Assembly: GCA_003586115.2 (NCBI GenBank)
Contig: QVOM02000049.1
Span: forward strand, 21,629,765-21,693,764
Direction of reading: 5' to 3'
DNA length: 64,000 nucleotides
DNA from: Salvator merianae
Taxonomy: Eukaryota; Chordata; Lepidosauria; Squamata; Teiidae
Part shown: piece by piece, positions 23,334-32,500 of the stretch
Numbering within the stretch: the first letter of the stretch is position 1
How the letters are laid out: the number at the start of each line of letters is the position of its first letter
Notes under the pieces: model-generated
The model's input: the letters and a program-made list of their open reading frames with translations, nothing else
Told to the model about the DNA's origin: nothing
Databases searched by the model: none
Position numbers and translations under genes: made by a program

Positions 23334-24770
23334 CTGGGGAGAAAACAAAATAGGAGAATGGCACTGTGTGGATGGGAAGATGTTGATGGGGGAAGAGGAG
23401 AAAATATTGCACACATTAAAGAAAACTTAGGTCATCAGCAGAAGAGGAAAAAATAAATGAAAGCTTAAAAAGTATTTTGCACCTCATAAGATGCATTGGC
23501 ATATAAGACAAACTTGTCATTTGGCAAAGGATATTTGGGAAAAATAAATTAAAAATAGGATGCAAGGTGATTTCGGTAGAAATGGGGGGGGGGGGGTTGG
23601 AAAAAGATGTGGAGCTAATATGACAAAAAAATACAATATATGTAGTGGTGAAAAGTCTCCCTGTCATGAATTTAACTCTAAAATATTTCAACTAGATGTT
23701 AAATTCTAGGATGGAATTTGGTATTTAATTTTGGTTTGGTTTTTTAACATGTAGCTAAAACGATAAGCATAATTTTAAATATCGCATTGGTTGAAAACTA
23801 TAGAATCAGCACACACTTCTGTGCATTTCTGGGAAGCTTTTGGTTCAGCATTTGATGACTCTTGCCAAACTATGTAGAGTCTCTTCCACTTGAAGTGCCA
23901 TTGAGTTTGTCATATAAATTTTATATTTGAGTTTGATTATTAATTATTTAGGCTGCAAAAAGAGCTTCTCAAAAGCATCTTAGAGATGGCAGTGTGTGAC
24001 CCTCATCTCATCTGTAATCCACCTTTTCTAGCCATGAGAGGGAGAGAGACAGACAAACATGTGAGCAGTTCCACCTCAGAACCATCTCTGACCTGCTTCA
24101 GAATTGCTTTAACTCTGTGTGGACGTAGCCGTAGTCACACTTTTATGAAAATCCCTACTGGATTCAGCAGCCACAAGTGCTAAATACGCTGTGACCCACT
24201 GCACATATATAACACTTCAGTAGGGCACAAATTGGAATCCAGCAGATATTGATGTATAAATACCATTGAGCAAGCCCAGCATTTTACCAGGGTCCCAGGA
24301 AACAAAGGGGGATCTTCAGGAATTGTTTAACTGCCTGTTGAACGTGGTGCTTATTTATTAGTGCACTCTGTGGATGCTTTTTGTCTTAATAGGGACCCAG
24401 CTTGCTTGCTTAGCAGTGACTCATTCTACCCTAGGTACACCTCTGGCAACTAGCTTCCATCCACCCCAATCAAGATGATTGGTTAAACCACAGTTGCTCA
24501 CTTCATTGGAACTCAAGCCTTCATGTTAAACTCCTTTTGTACACTGGAATTTCAAAACAGAAAATTATAACCAAATAGTACACCAAGGATTTATTTGACT
24601 GCAGGCTTCAGTTGCATCCAGATGAAGTAAACTGGTTTTATATGCTGCTTGTAAACATGAATTAAGTAACTGTTTGCATGTAATGAGCAACTGTAGTTAA
24701 ATACACCCTTGAAATTTGGTGCTATGCCCATAACACTAATCTTCTCTATTAAACCATGAACTGAGGTGAA
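23334..24770. other. Unclassified non-coding sequence
   Basis: A 13-base poly-G run sits at 23584-23596. The rest shows no recognised repeat or exon. Confidence 0.4.
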
Positions 24771-24785
24771 GTATCCATGTTGTTG

Positions 24786-24862
24786 ATCTTCAGTGTATTA
24801 TTTCAGTTTGTTTTGATTTTGTATAAAATTTAAAGTAATAAAAAAGAAAAAAAAAAGAAGTA
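24786..24862 (+). mobile_element. Short poly(A) retroinsertion with perfect target-site duplication
   Basis: A 77-base AT-rich segment ends with an AATAAA-type signal near 24836 and an A-rich tail. It is bracketed by identical 15-base repeats GTATCCATGTTGTTG (24771-24785 and 24863-24877). This is the signature of target-primed reverse transcription with extreme 5' truncation, most likely of an L1 3' end or another polyadenylated RNA. Confidence 0.8.
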
Positions 24863-24877
24863 GTATCCATGTTGTTG

Positions 24878-25309
24878 TAAGGACTAGGAAATGTGAGTTT
24901 TAAAAATAGGATATATAAAAGAGGATGTTAAAACATCTTCCAAGCAACAATTCTATTAGTTACATATTGTAAATGCAGGGAAATCATAGAATTCTCTGGA
25001 TTTCCGGCTAACCATCTGTTAAAAAAAACAAACCTCCATTCTCTTAGGCAGTTCTATTACCACTTAGACAGTGAGTATCTTTTTGCCCGTCCAGAATGAT
25101 TCATATTTTTCCACTGACAGTGCCACTCCATGAAGCATTTTTCAAACAGCTAAATTAAAGGGTTGATGGACTAGTGTGATTGCAGGCTAAACTGAAATCA
25201 ATAATGGGTCTCAGGCTACAAACGGATGCCCTGTCTCTTCAGCAGCTTTTCACATGTCCCCAAATAACCTCACAGTTTAATTCAAGACCTTCCTTCCCCT
25301 CCTTGCACT
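24878..25309. other. Unclassified non-coding sequence
   Basis: Nothing recognised. Confidence 0.4.
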
Positions 25310-25515
25310 TGAGTGACTACTAAATAACTTGAAATGGAGCCCACTGCTTGACAAGTGGCAGGGAGATTTAATGGCCCGATTACATGGGGCCGCTAATAAC
25401 TCATCAGTGCCTAACAATTCAAGCACCTGATACGAGCACTATCTTGACCAAGTGCATGGACTTGCTGAGATTAATAGCCCTGAATGATTAAAGTGTAATT
25501 TGTCACTAGGTGGTG
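25310..25515. promoter_or_regulatory. Candidate conserved non-coding element
   Basis: A non-repetitive block with balanced composition and several TAAT cores (for example in GCCGCTAATAACTCATC and GAGATTAATAGCCC). This look is common in vertebrate enhancers bound by homeodomain proteins. Conservation was not tested. Confidence 0.25.
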
Positions 25516-26124
25516 ATTACTGCAGCCTCTTGAAAGGTGTGAAGGAAGATGGAACATGATAATATGTTAAACAAATGCCATCCATTAGCTCCGTTTAAGG
25601 GGAGCGAAAGATGTGTCCAGAGAAGGGGATACACCACATCTGTCTTTTTTGATACACCAGCCAGGTTCACTGATAGCTTCCAGGTCAATTTTGGCCACAT
25701 CCCTTTTCAGGTACTCAGGTACTTGCAGACAGGTTAGAAGACTGAAAATGTAAAGAAAAATTACCCTGTTTTTACAGCACTAATAGCAGATATATCTCTA
25801 TAATTTTAGCACCAAGTGTTACAAGAGTTCAAAGTCCCAGTTGTAATGTAATTTTGTTTTTGCAGAACCAGCTCCCTAGAGTCTTGCTATTCCATGCAGA
25901 AATCGCTAGTGTATACTTCTACTTCCCCAACGGTTAATCTCCTACTTATCAGCATGCGCACACACAAATATGCACTCTGTGTTTTCCATTGGCTCTTTTA
26001 TAGGAGTCCCTGCCTAGTTGGTTTGCAGTTGTTTCTTACTTTCTTGAGGCATCCAGCTAACATAGTAGTGCTAGGTGTTGCTAAATGCAAGGATTGGAGA
26101 GTTGTGGTACCTGTTTCAATCAGT
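25516..26124. other. Unclassified non-coding sequence
   Basis: Nothing recognised. Two overlapping open frames on opposite strands near 25506-25737 lack motifs. Confidence 0.4.
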
Positions 26125-26290
26125 TAATCAATCAATCTGTTTGTTTAGCATCGTTCCAAAGAAAACTGTTCAAGGTGGTTTACAACAAAAACCAGAAAAA
26201 CAATCCATTACTGCAACACAAAATCCATTATTCAGTTAAATAAAATACATAGAATAGAGAAAGAGAAACAAAAAGCTACTTATTCTGTAA
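26125..26290 (-). mobile_element. L2-like LINE 3' end
   Basis: AATCAATCAATCTG is followed by GTTCAAGGTGGTTTACAACA and an A-rich region: the antisense terminus of an L2-like element, similar to 51930 and 54508. Confidence 0.6.
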
Positions 26291-26756
26291 AAAAACACGG
26301 AACTGGATCACTGGCTCACATCCTTAGCATGGCAGCTGTTAATACAGTCAGCAGCAAATTGCTGGGAAACTGCTGAGTCAGGTCTATCCTTATTTTCCTT
26401 CAAGGTGTCACTGTACGCTAACCTAAGCAGCAGCAACAGCAATGGGCACAGGCCTTGGAGCTCTAATGGCAGAGCTCACTCCTCCTGGGTGCAGATGGTA
26501 CTGCATGGCTGATGGCCCTTAAGCTCCTCTGGCTATCCTGGTGGTGATTATTTGTAATCAAAGTGAATGATTGGTGGTTGCAAGTGAGCTGTTATAGCCA
26601 AAATAAGGACTAGATTACAGAAATCTGCATGTTGATCTGTTTGCTTACTTTTTTTTTCTTGTGTCAGTGCTGCACAGCAAAATCACTGATGGAGGAAAAT
26701 CCTGAAATGGTCATTGATGCTAAATGTTACTGATAACCTAAAATTATAAGCGAGCT

Positions 26757-26895
26757 GTGCATCTTAGGAGTTCTCTGAAATGGATCTCCTTTCTACAGAT
26801 GTTTCGCTGTCAGACTAGGTAGCATCATCAGTGCGAATTCGCACTGATGATGCTACTTAGTCTAGCGTCAAAATGTCTACAGGAAGAATATTCAG
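26757..26895. mobile_element. Palindromic copy of the GGAGTTCTCTGAG family
   Basis: The centre (26819-26856) is a perfect 38-base palindrome; with one mismatch the arms extend to 26 bases each (26812-26863). Beyond it the left flank (CTACAGATGTTTCGCTGTC) and right flank (GCGTCAAAATGTCTACAG) are again inverted relatives. GGAGTTCTCTGA at 26769 marks the outer left end. The matching right outer end, GAGAACTCCAACAATGCACC, has been displaced to about 27199 by a SINE. Confidence 0.75.
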
Positions 26896-26898
26896 CCT

Positions 26899-27198
26899 AG
26901 AGAAGAAGAAGAAGAAGAACTTGGTTTTTATACCCTGCTTTTCTTGGCCGAAGCTGACTCAAAGCAGCTTACAAAGTTATTTTTCGCCCGAAGGCTTACA
27001 TCTATCTATCTTCCGCATCACACAGTGTGATGCTCCCTATTTATCTACTTGCAATTACTTGCTTTCGAACAGCTAGGTTGGCTGGAGCTAGAGGCCAGTA
27101 GAGGGTGCTCATCTTCTCTACACGGCAGACAAGGACCTTGAACTCCGATCCTCCTATTGAAATATCAGTGCCTTAGCCACCTGCGCCACCGTGCGACC
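26899..27198 (-). mobile_element. tRNA-derived SINE inside the palindromic repeat
   Basis: The right end, read on the minus strand, has an A-box-like TGGCGCAGGTGGCTAAGGC (27171-27189) and a B-box-like GGAGTTCAAGGTCC (about 27133-27146), so it derives from a tRNA-type promoter. The body ends on the left with AAGCAGGGTATAAAAACCAA and a (TTC)n tail seen as (GAA)n at 26899-26917 on the plus strand. It separates the two outer ends of the 26757 repeat and is therefore younger. Confidence 0.7.
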
Positions 27199-27240
27199 GA
27201 GAACTCCAACAATGCACCACTCTTACCCTGCATTACAGAT
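27199..27240. mobile_element. Displaced outer end of the GGAGTTCTCTGAG family
   Basis: CGAGAACTCCAACAATGCAC and CCCTGCATTACAG complete the element interrupted by the SINE at 26899-27198. Confidence 0.6.
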
Positions 27241-28119
27241 ATTCACTACTGTAGCAAGAGCCACTTCTCTAAGGTTTCTACAAAAATACCTGTGATTTGT
27301 GTATGAGCCTTTCAGGGATATAAATATGAAAAAGGATACCTATAAAGCAGATCACTGGAGTCATAACTCAAAAGAACCAGCTGTCAGAAGACAAATGATG
27401 TTTTATCTTGTGCTTACTGCTGAAACGGTTATTTGACTACACTTAACCTGAGGTTCTGGACCACCAAGTGCTAATTCAAGTACCTTCTTCGTGGTGTTGA
27501 GGTCAATACAATGTAAGTCTGTTGTATACATGTCCAGCACTGGAAGTTGCAGGTCATACTAGAGGCACCTCCAGGCCTGACATCTTTCTGTACTTGTGCA
27601 ACTCCACATAAAAGTTAGGAAAGAAGTGATGTGGAAGGAGCTTTATCTTTTCAGAGTGACCTCATGCTTATTCAGACCTTTGACTCACATAGTTCAGGTC
27701 TATAGCCTACCTTTTGAACAGGAGGGACCACATCCTATCCAGAAGAAAGGTTAGGTACTATGTACTGATGGCTCCAATCCAACTGGGCAGGACACCATAT
27801 TTCTCTATGCTGCTCCATTCTCTCCATCCCTCTCTGTTTCCTTGCCTTTTCTCATTCTCCACTCCAGACACCATAGCGACAGGGGGGGGGAAGGAAGTTG
27901 CGAGAGGCAGAATCAAACTGATGTGTTTCCGTCCCGAAAGCCATTGTACTTCTGCGTAGAGAAGCAGACAAAATGTGGATGCCCAAAGTCATTTGAGCCT
28001 TTCAATGGAGGTTTGGAGGAGGACTGTGCAGGCCATATCAGTTGTTCACCTCATCTAGGCCAGTATTGTCTTCTTGACTGACTTCAGATCCTTTACTACT
28101 ACATCATTTAGGCAGTAGA
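27241..28119. other. Unclassified non-coding sequence
   Basis: Nothing recognised apart from a C/T-rich stretch near 27800-27870. Confidence 0.4.
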
Positions 28120-28345
28120 ATTCAAAGATGTAGCCATGTTAGTCTGGGTCAATATAGCAAGGGGGTCTAGCAGCACCTTAGAGACTAAAGAAAATGAAAG
28201 TGATAGCATGAGCTTTTGTAGACAGAGCCTACTTCATCAAATACATGAATCAGATCTGATGAAGTAGGCTTAGTCTTTGAAAGCTCATGCTACCAATTTA
28301 TTTCTCTTTGTTAGTCTCTAAGGTTCTACTAGCCACCCTTGTTAT
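28120..28345. mobile_element. Inverted-repeat retroelement end, TTAGTCTCTAAGG family
   Basis: Left arm 28164-28239 and right arm 28256-28334 are inverted copies of one ~77-base unit containing CACCTTAGAGACTA, AGCATGAGCTTT and CCTACTTCATCA, joined by a 16-base spacer. The unit matches the reptile repeat with 'gatgaagt...agctcatgct...ttagtctctaagg', also present as a single copy at 55635. An inverted dimer would fit a Penelope-like element, though this is not proven. Confidence 0.7.
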
Positions 28346-28356
28346 ATCGTCTAGGC

Positions 28357-28548
28357 CAGCGTTTCTCAACCGGGGGCCATATGGCCCCCTGTGGGGCTCC
28401 ACAATATTCTAAGGGGGCCCACAGGGGGCTTCCTTCTACCTCCCACTTCTGCACTCCACCTCTGCATGCACCTGGTAGGACAGAGGGGCCACAAGAAGGA
28501 AACAAGGTGGCAAGGGGTCCACGGTCAGAAAAAGGTTGAGAAACACTG
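28357..28548 (+). mobile_element. hAT MITE, GTTTCTCAACC family, copy 1
   Basis: Ends CAGCGTTTCTCAACC and, in reverse, CAGTGTTTCTCAACC. Perfect 8-bp duplications GTCTAGGC flank it (28349-28356 and 28549-28556). The interior is rich in GGGGGCCC and CCACAGGGGGC words shared with copies at 44318 and 60555. At 192 bases it encodes nothing and would depend on a transposase elsewhere. Confidence 0.92.
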
Positions 28549-28556
28549 GTCTAGGC

Positions 28557-28735
28557 ACTAACTGAAGACCTATTTCTTTACTTAGTCCAACCCTATGTTA
28601 CTTGATGTTCCTGTCTACGCACAATTTTTAATACTAGCTTTTAATACTTTTTCTGCATGGGTTTTACTCATATTTTTAAAATATGAGTGTGAACAGCTTT
28701 GAGAATATTTAATAAGAAGCAGTATAGAAATGTTG
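28557..28735 (+). mobile_element. L2-like LINE 3' end
   Basis: AAGACCTATTTCTTTACTTA corresponds to the 'KTYLF' end of the L2 protein, and GTGAACAGCTTTGAGAATAT followed by AGCAGTATAGAAATG to its terminus. BovB-type sequence follows directly. Confidence 0.6.
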
Positions 28736-29010
28736 TTGTTGTTCAGTCATGTCCAGTTCTTTGTGACCACATGGACCATAGCACACCAGCCCACCCCCCA
28801 TCCTCCACTGCCTCCCAAAGTCAGCCCAAGTTCATATTTGTTGCTTCCATGATACTATCTGTCCGTCTTATCCTCTGCCATCCCCTTCTCCGTCTGCCTT
28901 CAATCTTTCCTTGCATTTAAGTCTTTTCCAGTGAGTCCTGTCTGCCCATTATGTGGCCAAAGGATTTGAGCTTCAGCTTCAGTATTTGTCCTTTCACTGT
29001 TTTAGATACT
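28736..29010 (+). mobile_element. BovB-type LINE (RTE clade) fragment
   Basis: GTTGTTCAGTCATGTCCAGT, CTTTGTGACCACATGGACCA and TAGCACACCAGCC match the characteristic BovB 3' region shared by ruminants and squamates through horizontal transfer. Downstream GGCCAAAGGATTTGAGCTTC continues the antisense coding similarity. The presence of BovB is the best single pointer to a squamate host. Confidence 0.85.
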
Positions 29011-29463
29011 GTAAATGAATGAATAATCAAGCAAACTATTTCCAAATTAGCTTGTTTTTAAGCAGAAGGTCTGATAAAACAGTGTATTTCAAACAACTAA
29101 GAGGGTTTTCGCTTTTGTTTAATGTTAAATTCGATGAAATCCACATTGCTTTGAACTGTGCACTGTGGTAACAATGGATGTAACAGAGCAGCACAGAAGC
29201 ACAAAATTATATTAAGTTTTTGATGAAGGTTGTGGTCAGATTTGATCTATTTTCAATTAATGCTAAGGTGCATCACCCTGTAGAAACCCAATTAGATTCC
29301 AGTGTGTGTCTTTGTGGTTCATTCTCCAGTCCAAACTCTCTAATAAATGTTGTTTTACTACTGACATTTTTAAAAACATGAATCCTTTAAAAATAGGAAT
29401 TCCTTTTAAAACAGGAATTGAATGTATTTGGGTTTTTCTGATCGCTTTTGATAGAAAAAAAAC
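29011..29463. promoter_or_regulatory. Non-repetitive stretch; possible conserved element at 29030-29230
   Basis: No repeat signature. The composition and AT cores of 29030-29230 are compatible with a conserved non-coding element; untested. Confidence 0.2.
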
Positions 29464-29546
29464 AACTGTTCTCTTTCTTTCTCTCTCTCTCTCTCATTCC
29501 TTGTGTGTGGGGGGGGGGGAGAGAAAGAGAGGGGGAGAGAACTGAA
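29464..29546. repeat. (TC)n, poly-G and (GA)n low-complexity tract
   Basis: A CT-rich run, a GT run leading to ten G, then GA/GGGA repeats. The CT and GA halves are complementary and could fold on each other. Confidence 0.9.
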
Positions 29547-30361
29547 CAAGGAACATTTAACCTTTTCAGCCCCCCTAACCCAATTCCATTTTCATCTCCA
29601 GAGGAAGCCGAAAGGCTCTGCCACTGCAGATACTGATTAGGCCTTAAACTAAAAAGTGTATGCAAGTGGAATGCACAGTCTTTTGAGTTGTTTTTAATAA
29701 TATACAAGATGCTATTGACTGGGTATGATGAAAATCAGTGAACAGTATCTTTAGAAATAATGTTCATGGCCCAAGGAAATATCAAAAATATTAAATAATC
29801 CTGCAAGAGCTTAACAAAAAACTGCACTGTATCTTACAGTAAATGTAAATGTTATAGTAAATATATTACTATCCATATATTGTTAGATTCCAACTCCCAT
29901 CTGCTCCAGCCAGTGCGGCAGGAGTCAGGGTAATATGCCAAAAAACATTGTGTTAATAGATGACTAGCTATAATATTGTTATTCTAGACTCATTTTGATT
30001 CCGAACTGCTGCAAATTATATTGGTTCAAATCTTACCTGCATGCCTTATATCAGGTTCAGAAGGAGAAGAAAATGACTCAAACACATTTCCATTCTGTTT
30101 TTCTTCTACTCATACTGACCTTTTAGTATAGTGTATTTTAACAGTATATTAACACTAACGACAACTCTTATTACAGCTTGTATTTACATTTTTACTATTT
30201 TATCTACATTTCCCTTGCCATTTCAAACATGATTTGTCCTTGTAATTTCAAGAAAATAATGTGCAGTAATCCATCTTAGTTGAAAAATGCGAAGCTGAAG
30301 TGTAATTTTTCTTACCTTAACAAATTACGTTATTTACACCATAAAGCTATGATTAAAACGC
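29547..30361. other. Unclassified non-coding sequence
   Basis: AT-rich. CCAACTCCCATCTGCTCCAG near 29891 may be a vestige of a hAT MITE core. Confidence 0.4.
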
Positions 30362-30545
30362 AAAGATGCCCTCAAGTCAAGCTTGACTCATAGTTATTAT
30401 ATAGACATGTCCATGTACTTTTCTTAGCAAAAATGCAGAATAAGTTTGTCATTGTCTTCTTTCAATCTTTTTCAACTTTCTGGTCAGATCTACACCTCTG
30501 GAATTTCTCAGTTGTCTCCATAGTAAGTACTAACAAGACCTAATT
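30362..30545 (+). mobile_element. Interspersed repeat, 'tgccctcaagtc' family
   Basis: GATGCCCTCAAGTCAAGCTT followed by GACTCATAGTTATTAT resembles the common reptile repeat beginning 'tgccctcaagtcgattccgacttatgg'. The family name is not known to me. Confidence 0.5.
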
Positions 30546-31372
30546 CAACTTAGTTGTTCAAGATCCATTAAGGTTGTCTAGGTGCTTTCACAACTGAAAC
30601 ACAAAAACTGTATCAGAGATTTAAGTTGCATTTCATCTTTCCTTGTGACCCAGAGTAGTGTGAAGAGGTACCCTGACTATGCACTAGAGGTTTGGGGGGC
30701 ATGTTGGACTGCACTATGGAACTCTTCAGGAGGGAGTTCACATTCTGTCAGACCTTGAGTTAGATCCATTTCAGCGTTTGCTATCCTGGTGATGTAATAC
30801 CCCTTACTCTACTTCTTGGGGAAGAGGCAATGGGTAGTTTAACGTCGCAGTTTCTAGGAAGTGGATTGTAACATTAAAAGACGATTTCCTGTATTCTCCT
30901 CTTGATACGAAACAAGAATTTCCTGTTTCCTAAGGCCTTATTTGTCTTTGTTTTTCCAAGGCCTTCACTCTGCTAGACCTTTCTGCCTTTGCTATTGCCA
31001 CTCTGAGGGGCTCCTTACAGGACTGGGACCCAGTGAATATGCAATTCCCTTGGAACATCTGCTCCAAATTTTCTCTTGAATCTTAAGGGGGGGCACTTGG
31101 TGAAGATGGGCAGAAAATGAAATGCTTTTCTATTGTTAGTGCTTTTAATGTTTCATTATTTTTATTATGATGGTTTGCCTGGTAAACATGACAATGTAAA
31201 GAACTAAGGCTCCGCAGTGGTCCCGTCTGCTGTTCACAAATTGGTGTTGTTTCAGCTCCGTGCCCTCCGTGAACATAACAGGGCAAATTGGTGGGTTTGA
31301 TCTGTTAAAATTCTCACCCCTTTGACTCCAAAATTACATGAAAGCAGCAGCCGCATGCTCAGGGTGAACCAT
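30546..31372. other. Unclassified non-coding sequence
   Basis: Nothing recognised. Confidence 0.4.
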
Positions 31373-31510
31373 CATCGTCATCATCATCTGTTTATATATT
31401 GCCTTTCCGTGGCCTGCTCAAAGTGGTTTAACAAGCGATGACCAAAGAAAATACAAGAACAAAATACAATAATTATGTATTAATATGTAATATAAAATAC
31501 AATGCATTTA
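31373..31510 (-). mobile_element. L2-like LINE 3' end
   Basis: (ATC)n, then TATATTGCCTTTCCGTGGCC and GCTCAAAGTGGTTTAACAAG followed by an A-rich region: an antisense L2-like terminus. Confidence 0.6.
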
Positions 31511-31589
31511 AATATAAAATCCAAACAGAAGGTTCTCAAACACACACATAGTAATCTACCACGAAAACCGGCAGCCACAGCAAGAAAGT

Positions 31590-32500
31590 CTCCTCAGAGG
31601 ACCTCTAGAACTCAACGAGCACCAAATAAGGCAGAGAGTTGGAGCCCTTTTCTGCTTAACTTTTTCAGCTGCATTTCCAGCAGCACTTCGAGAATCAAAA
31701 AGAGACTCTGTGTCAGGAATGGCATAAATCATTCAAAGTGCTGGAAACCAGATTTGAAAAAATAGTGGAGAAGGTGTCTTCCCTTAATTCCACTGTGAAT
31801 ATGGTCAGACAGACAACCTCTGAAGCTTTTGATAGTGCCTCTCAAAATAAAGAAGACATTGTTTCCTTGAGCAGTGAGCTCTGTTTAGTGAAGTGACAAG
31901 TAACTGAACTTCAGGGCAGGAAGAGGAATGGGAACCTGAGAATTGGGGGGGCGGGGTTCCAGAACATATGGAATTACCAAACATATTTGACTTTCCAGTG
32001 TAGTGGTGGCCAGTGGTAGCCCCAGAGCTAGGTGTAACCAAGAATGATTTCCATAGAGCCCACAGAGCAAGCCCCCCTTGCCAAGATGAATAAAACCTCC
32101 AAGGAGACGTCCTAGTATCCTTCTTAAACCGCAACAAAAATAACAGCTTTTTAGGTTCCTCCAGAACTTACAAGACTTTAGCCTTTATGGTCACCTGGTT
32201 GGCCCCTGAAGCTGAAGGAAATGCAGTCACTTGCATGGGCTTTGTTTGCAGCCCATATACAGTTCAAATGACTTTCTCCCACCACAGTCCAGGGATATAT
32301 ATAGGAAAGGCACATGCGTGCCAGCAACAAGTCCGAGGCGCAAGAGATATTCAATCTCTTCCCCCAGCCTCTTTGGGAAAAAGGGGCTCCCAGCAACTGG
32401 ACATCTCCAAAGCTCGACACTCAAGGTGGAAGGTTCTGCCATTGGCGGGTGAAAAGACTAGCCTGGGGGACAACTCTGTTCAAGAATCTTGAGCTGCTCT
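31590..32500 (+). pseudogene. L1-type LINE ORF1 remnant
   Basis: In broken frames on the plus strand one can follow a coiled-coil-like segment (LETRFEKIVEKVSSLNSTVN, about 31742-31801) with heptad-type spacing, then VTELQGRKRNGNLRI (about 31900-31945), the start of the L1 ORF1 RRM-like domain. Further on the 'ERAHRAP'-like block is seen as IEP.EQAPLAKMNKTSKE, and the C-terminal block as SPGIYRKGTCVPAT (after 32290) and RYSISSPSLFGKK. ORF1 encodes an RNA-binding chaperone in active L1. Frameshifts and stops make this copy dead, and ORF2 does not follow. Confidence 0.75.
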
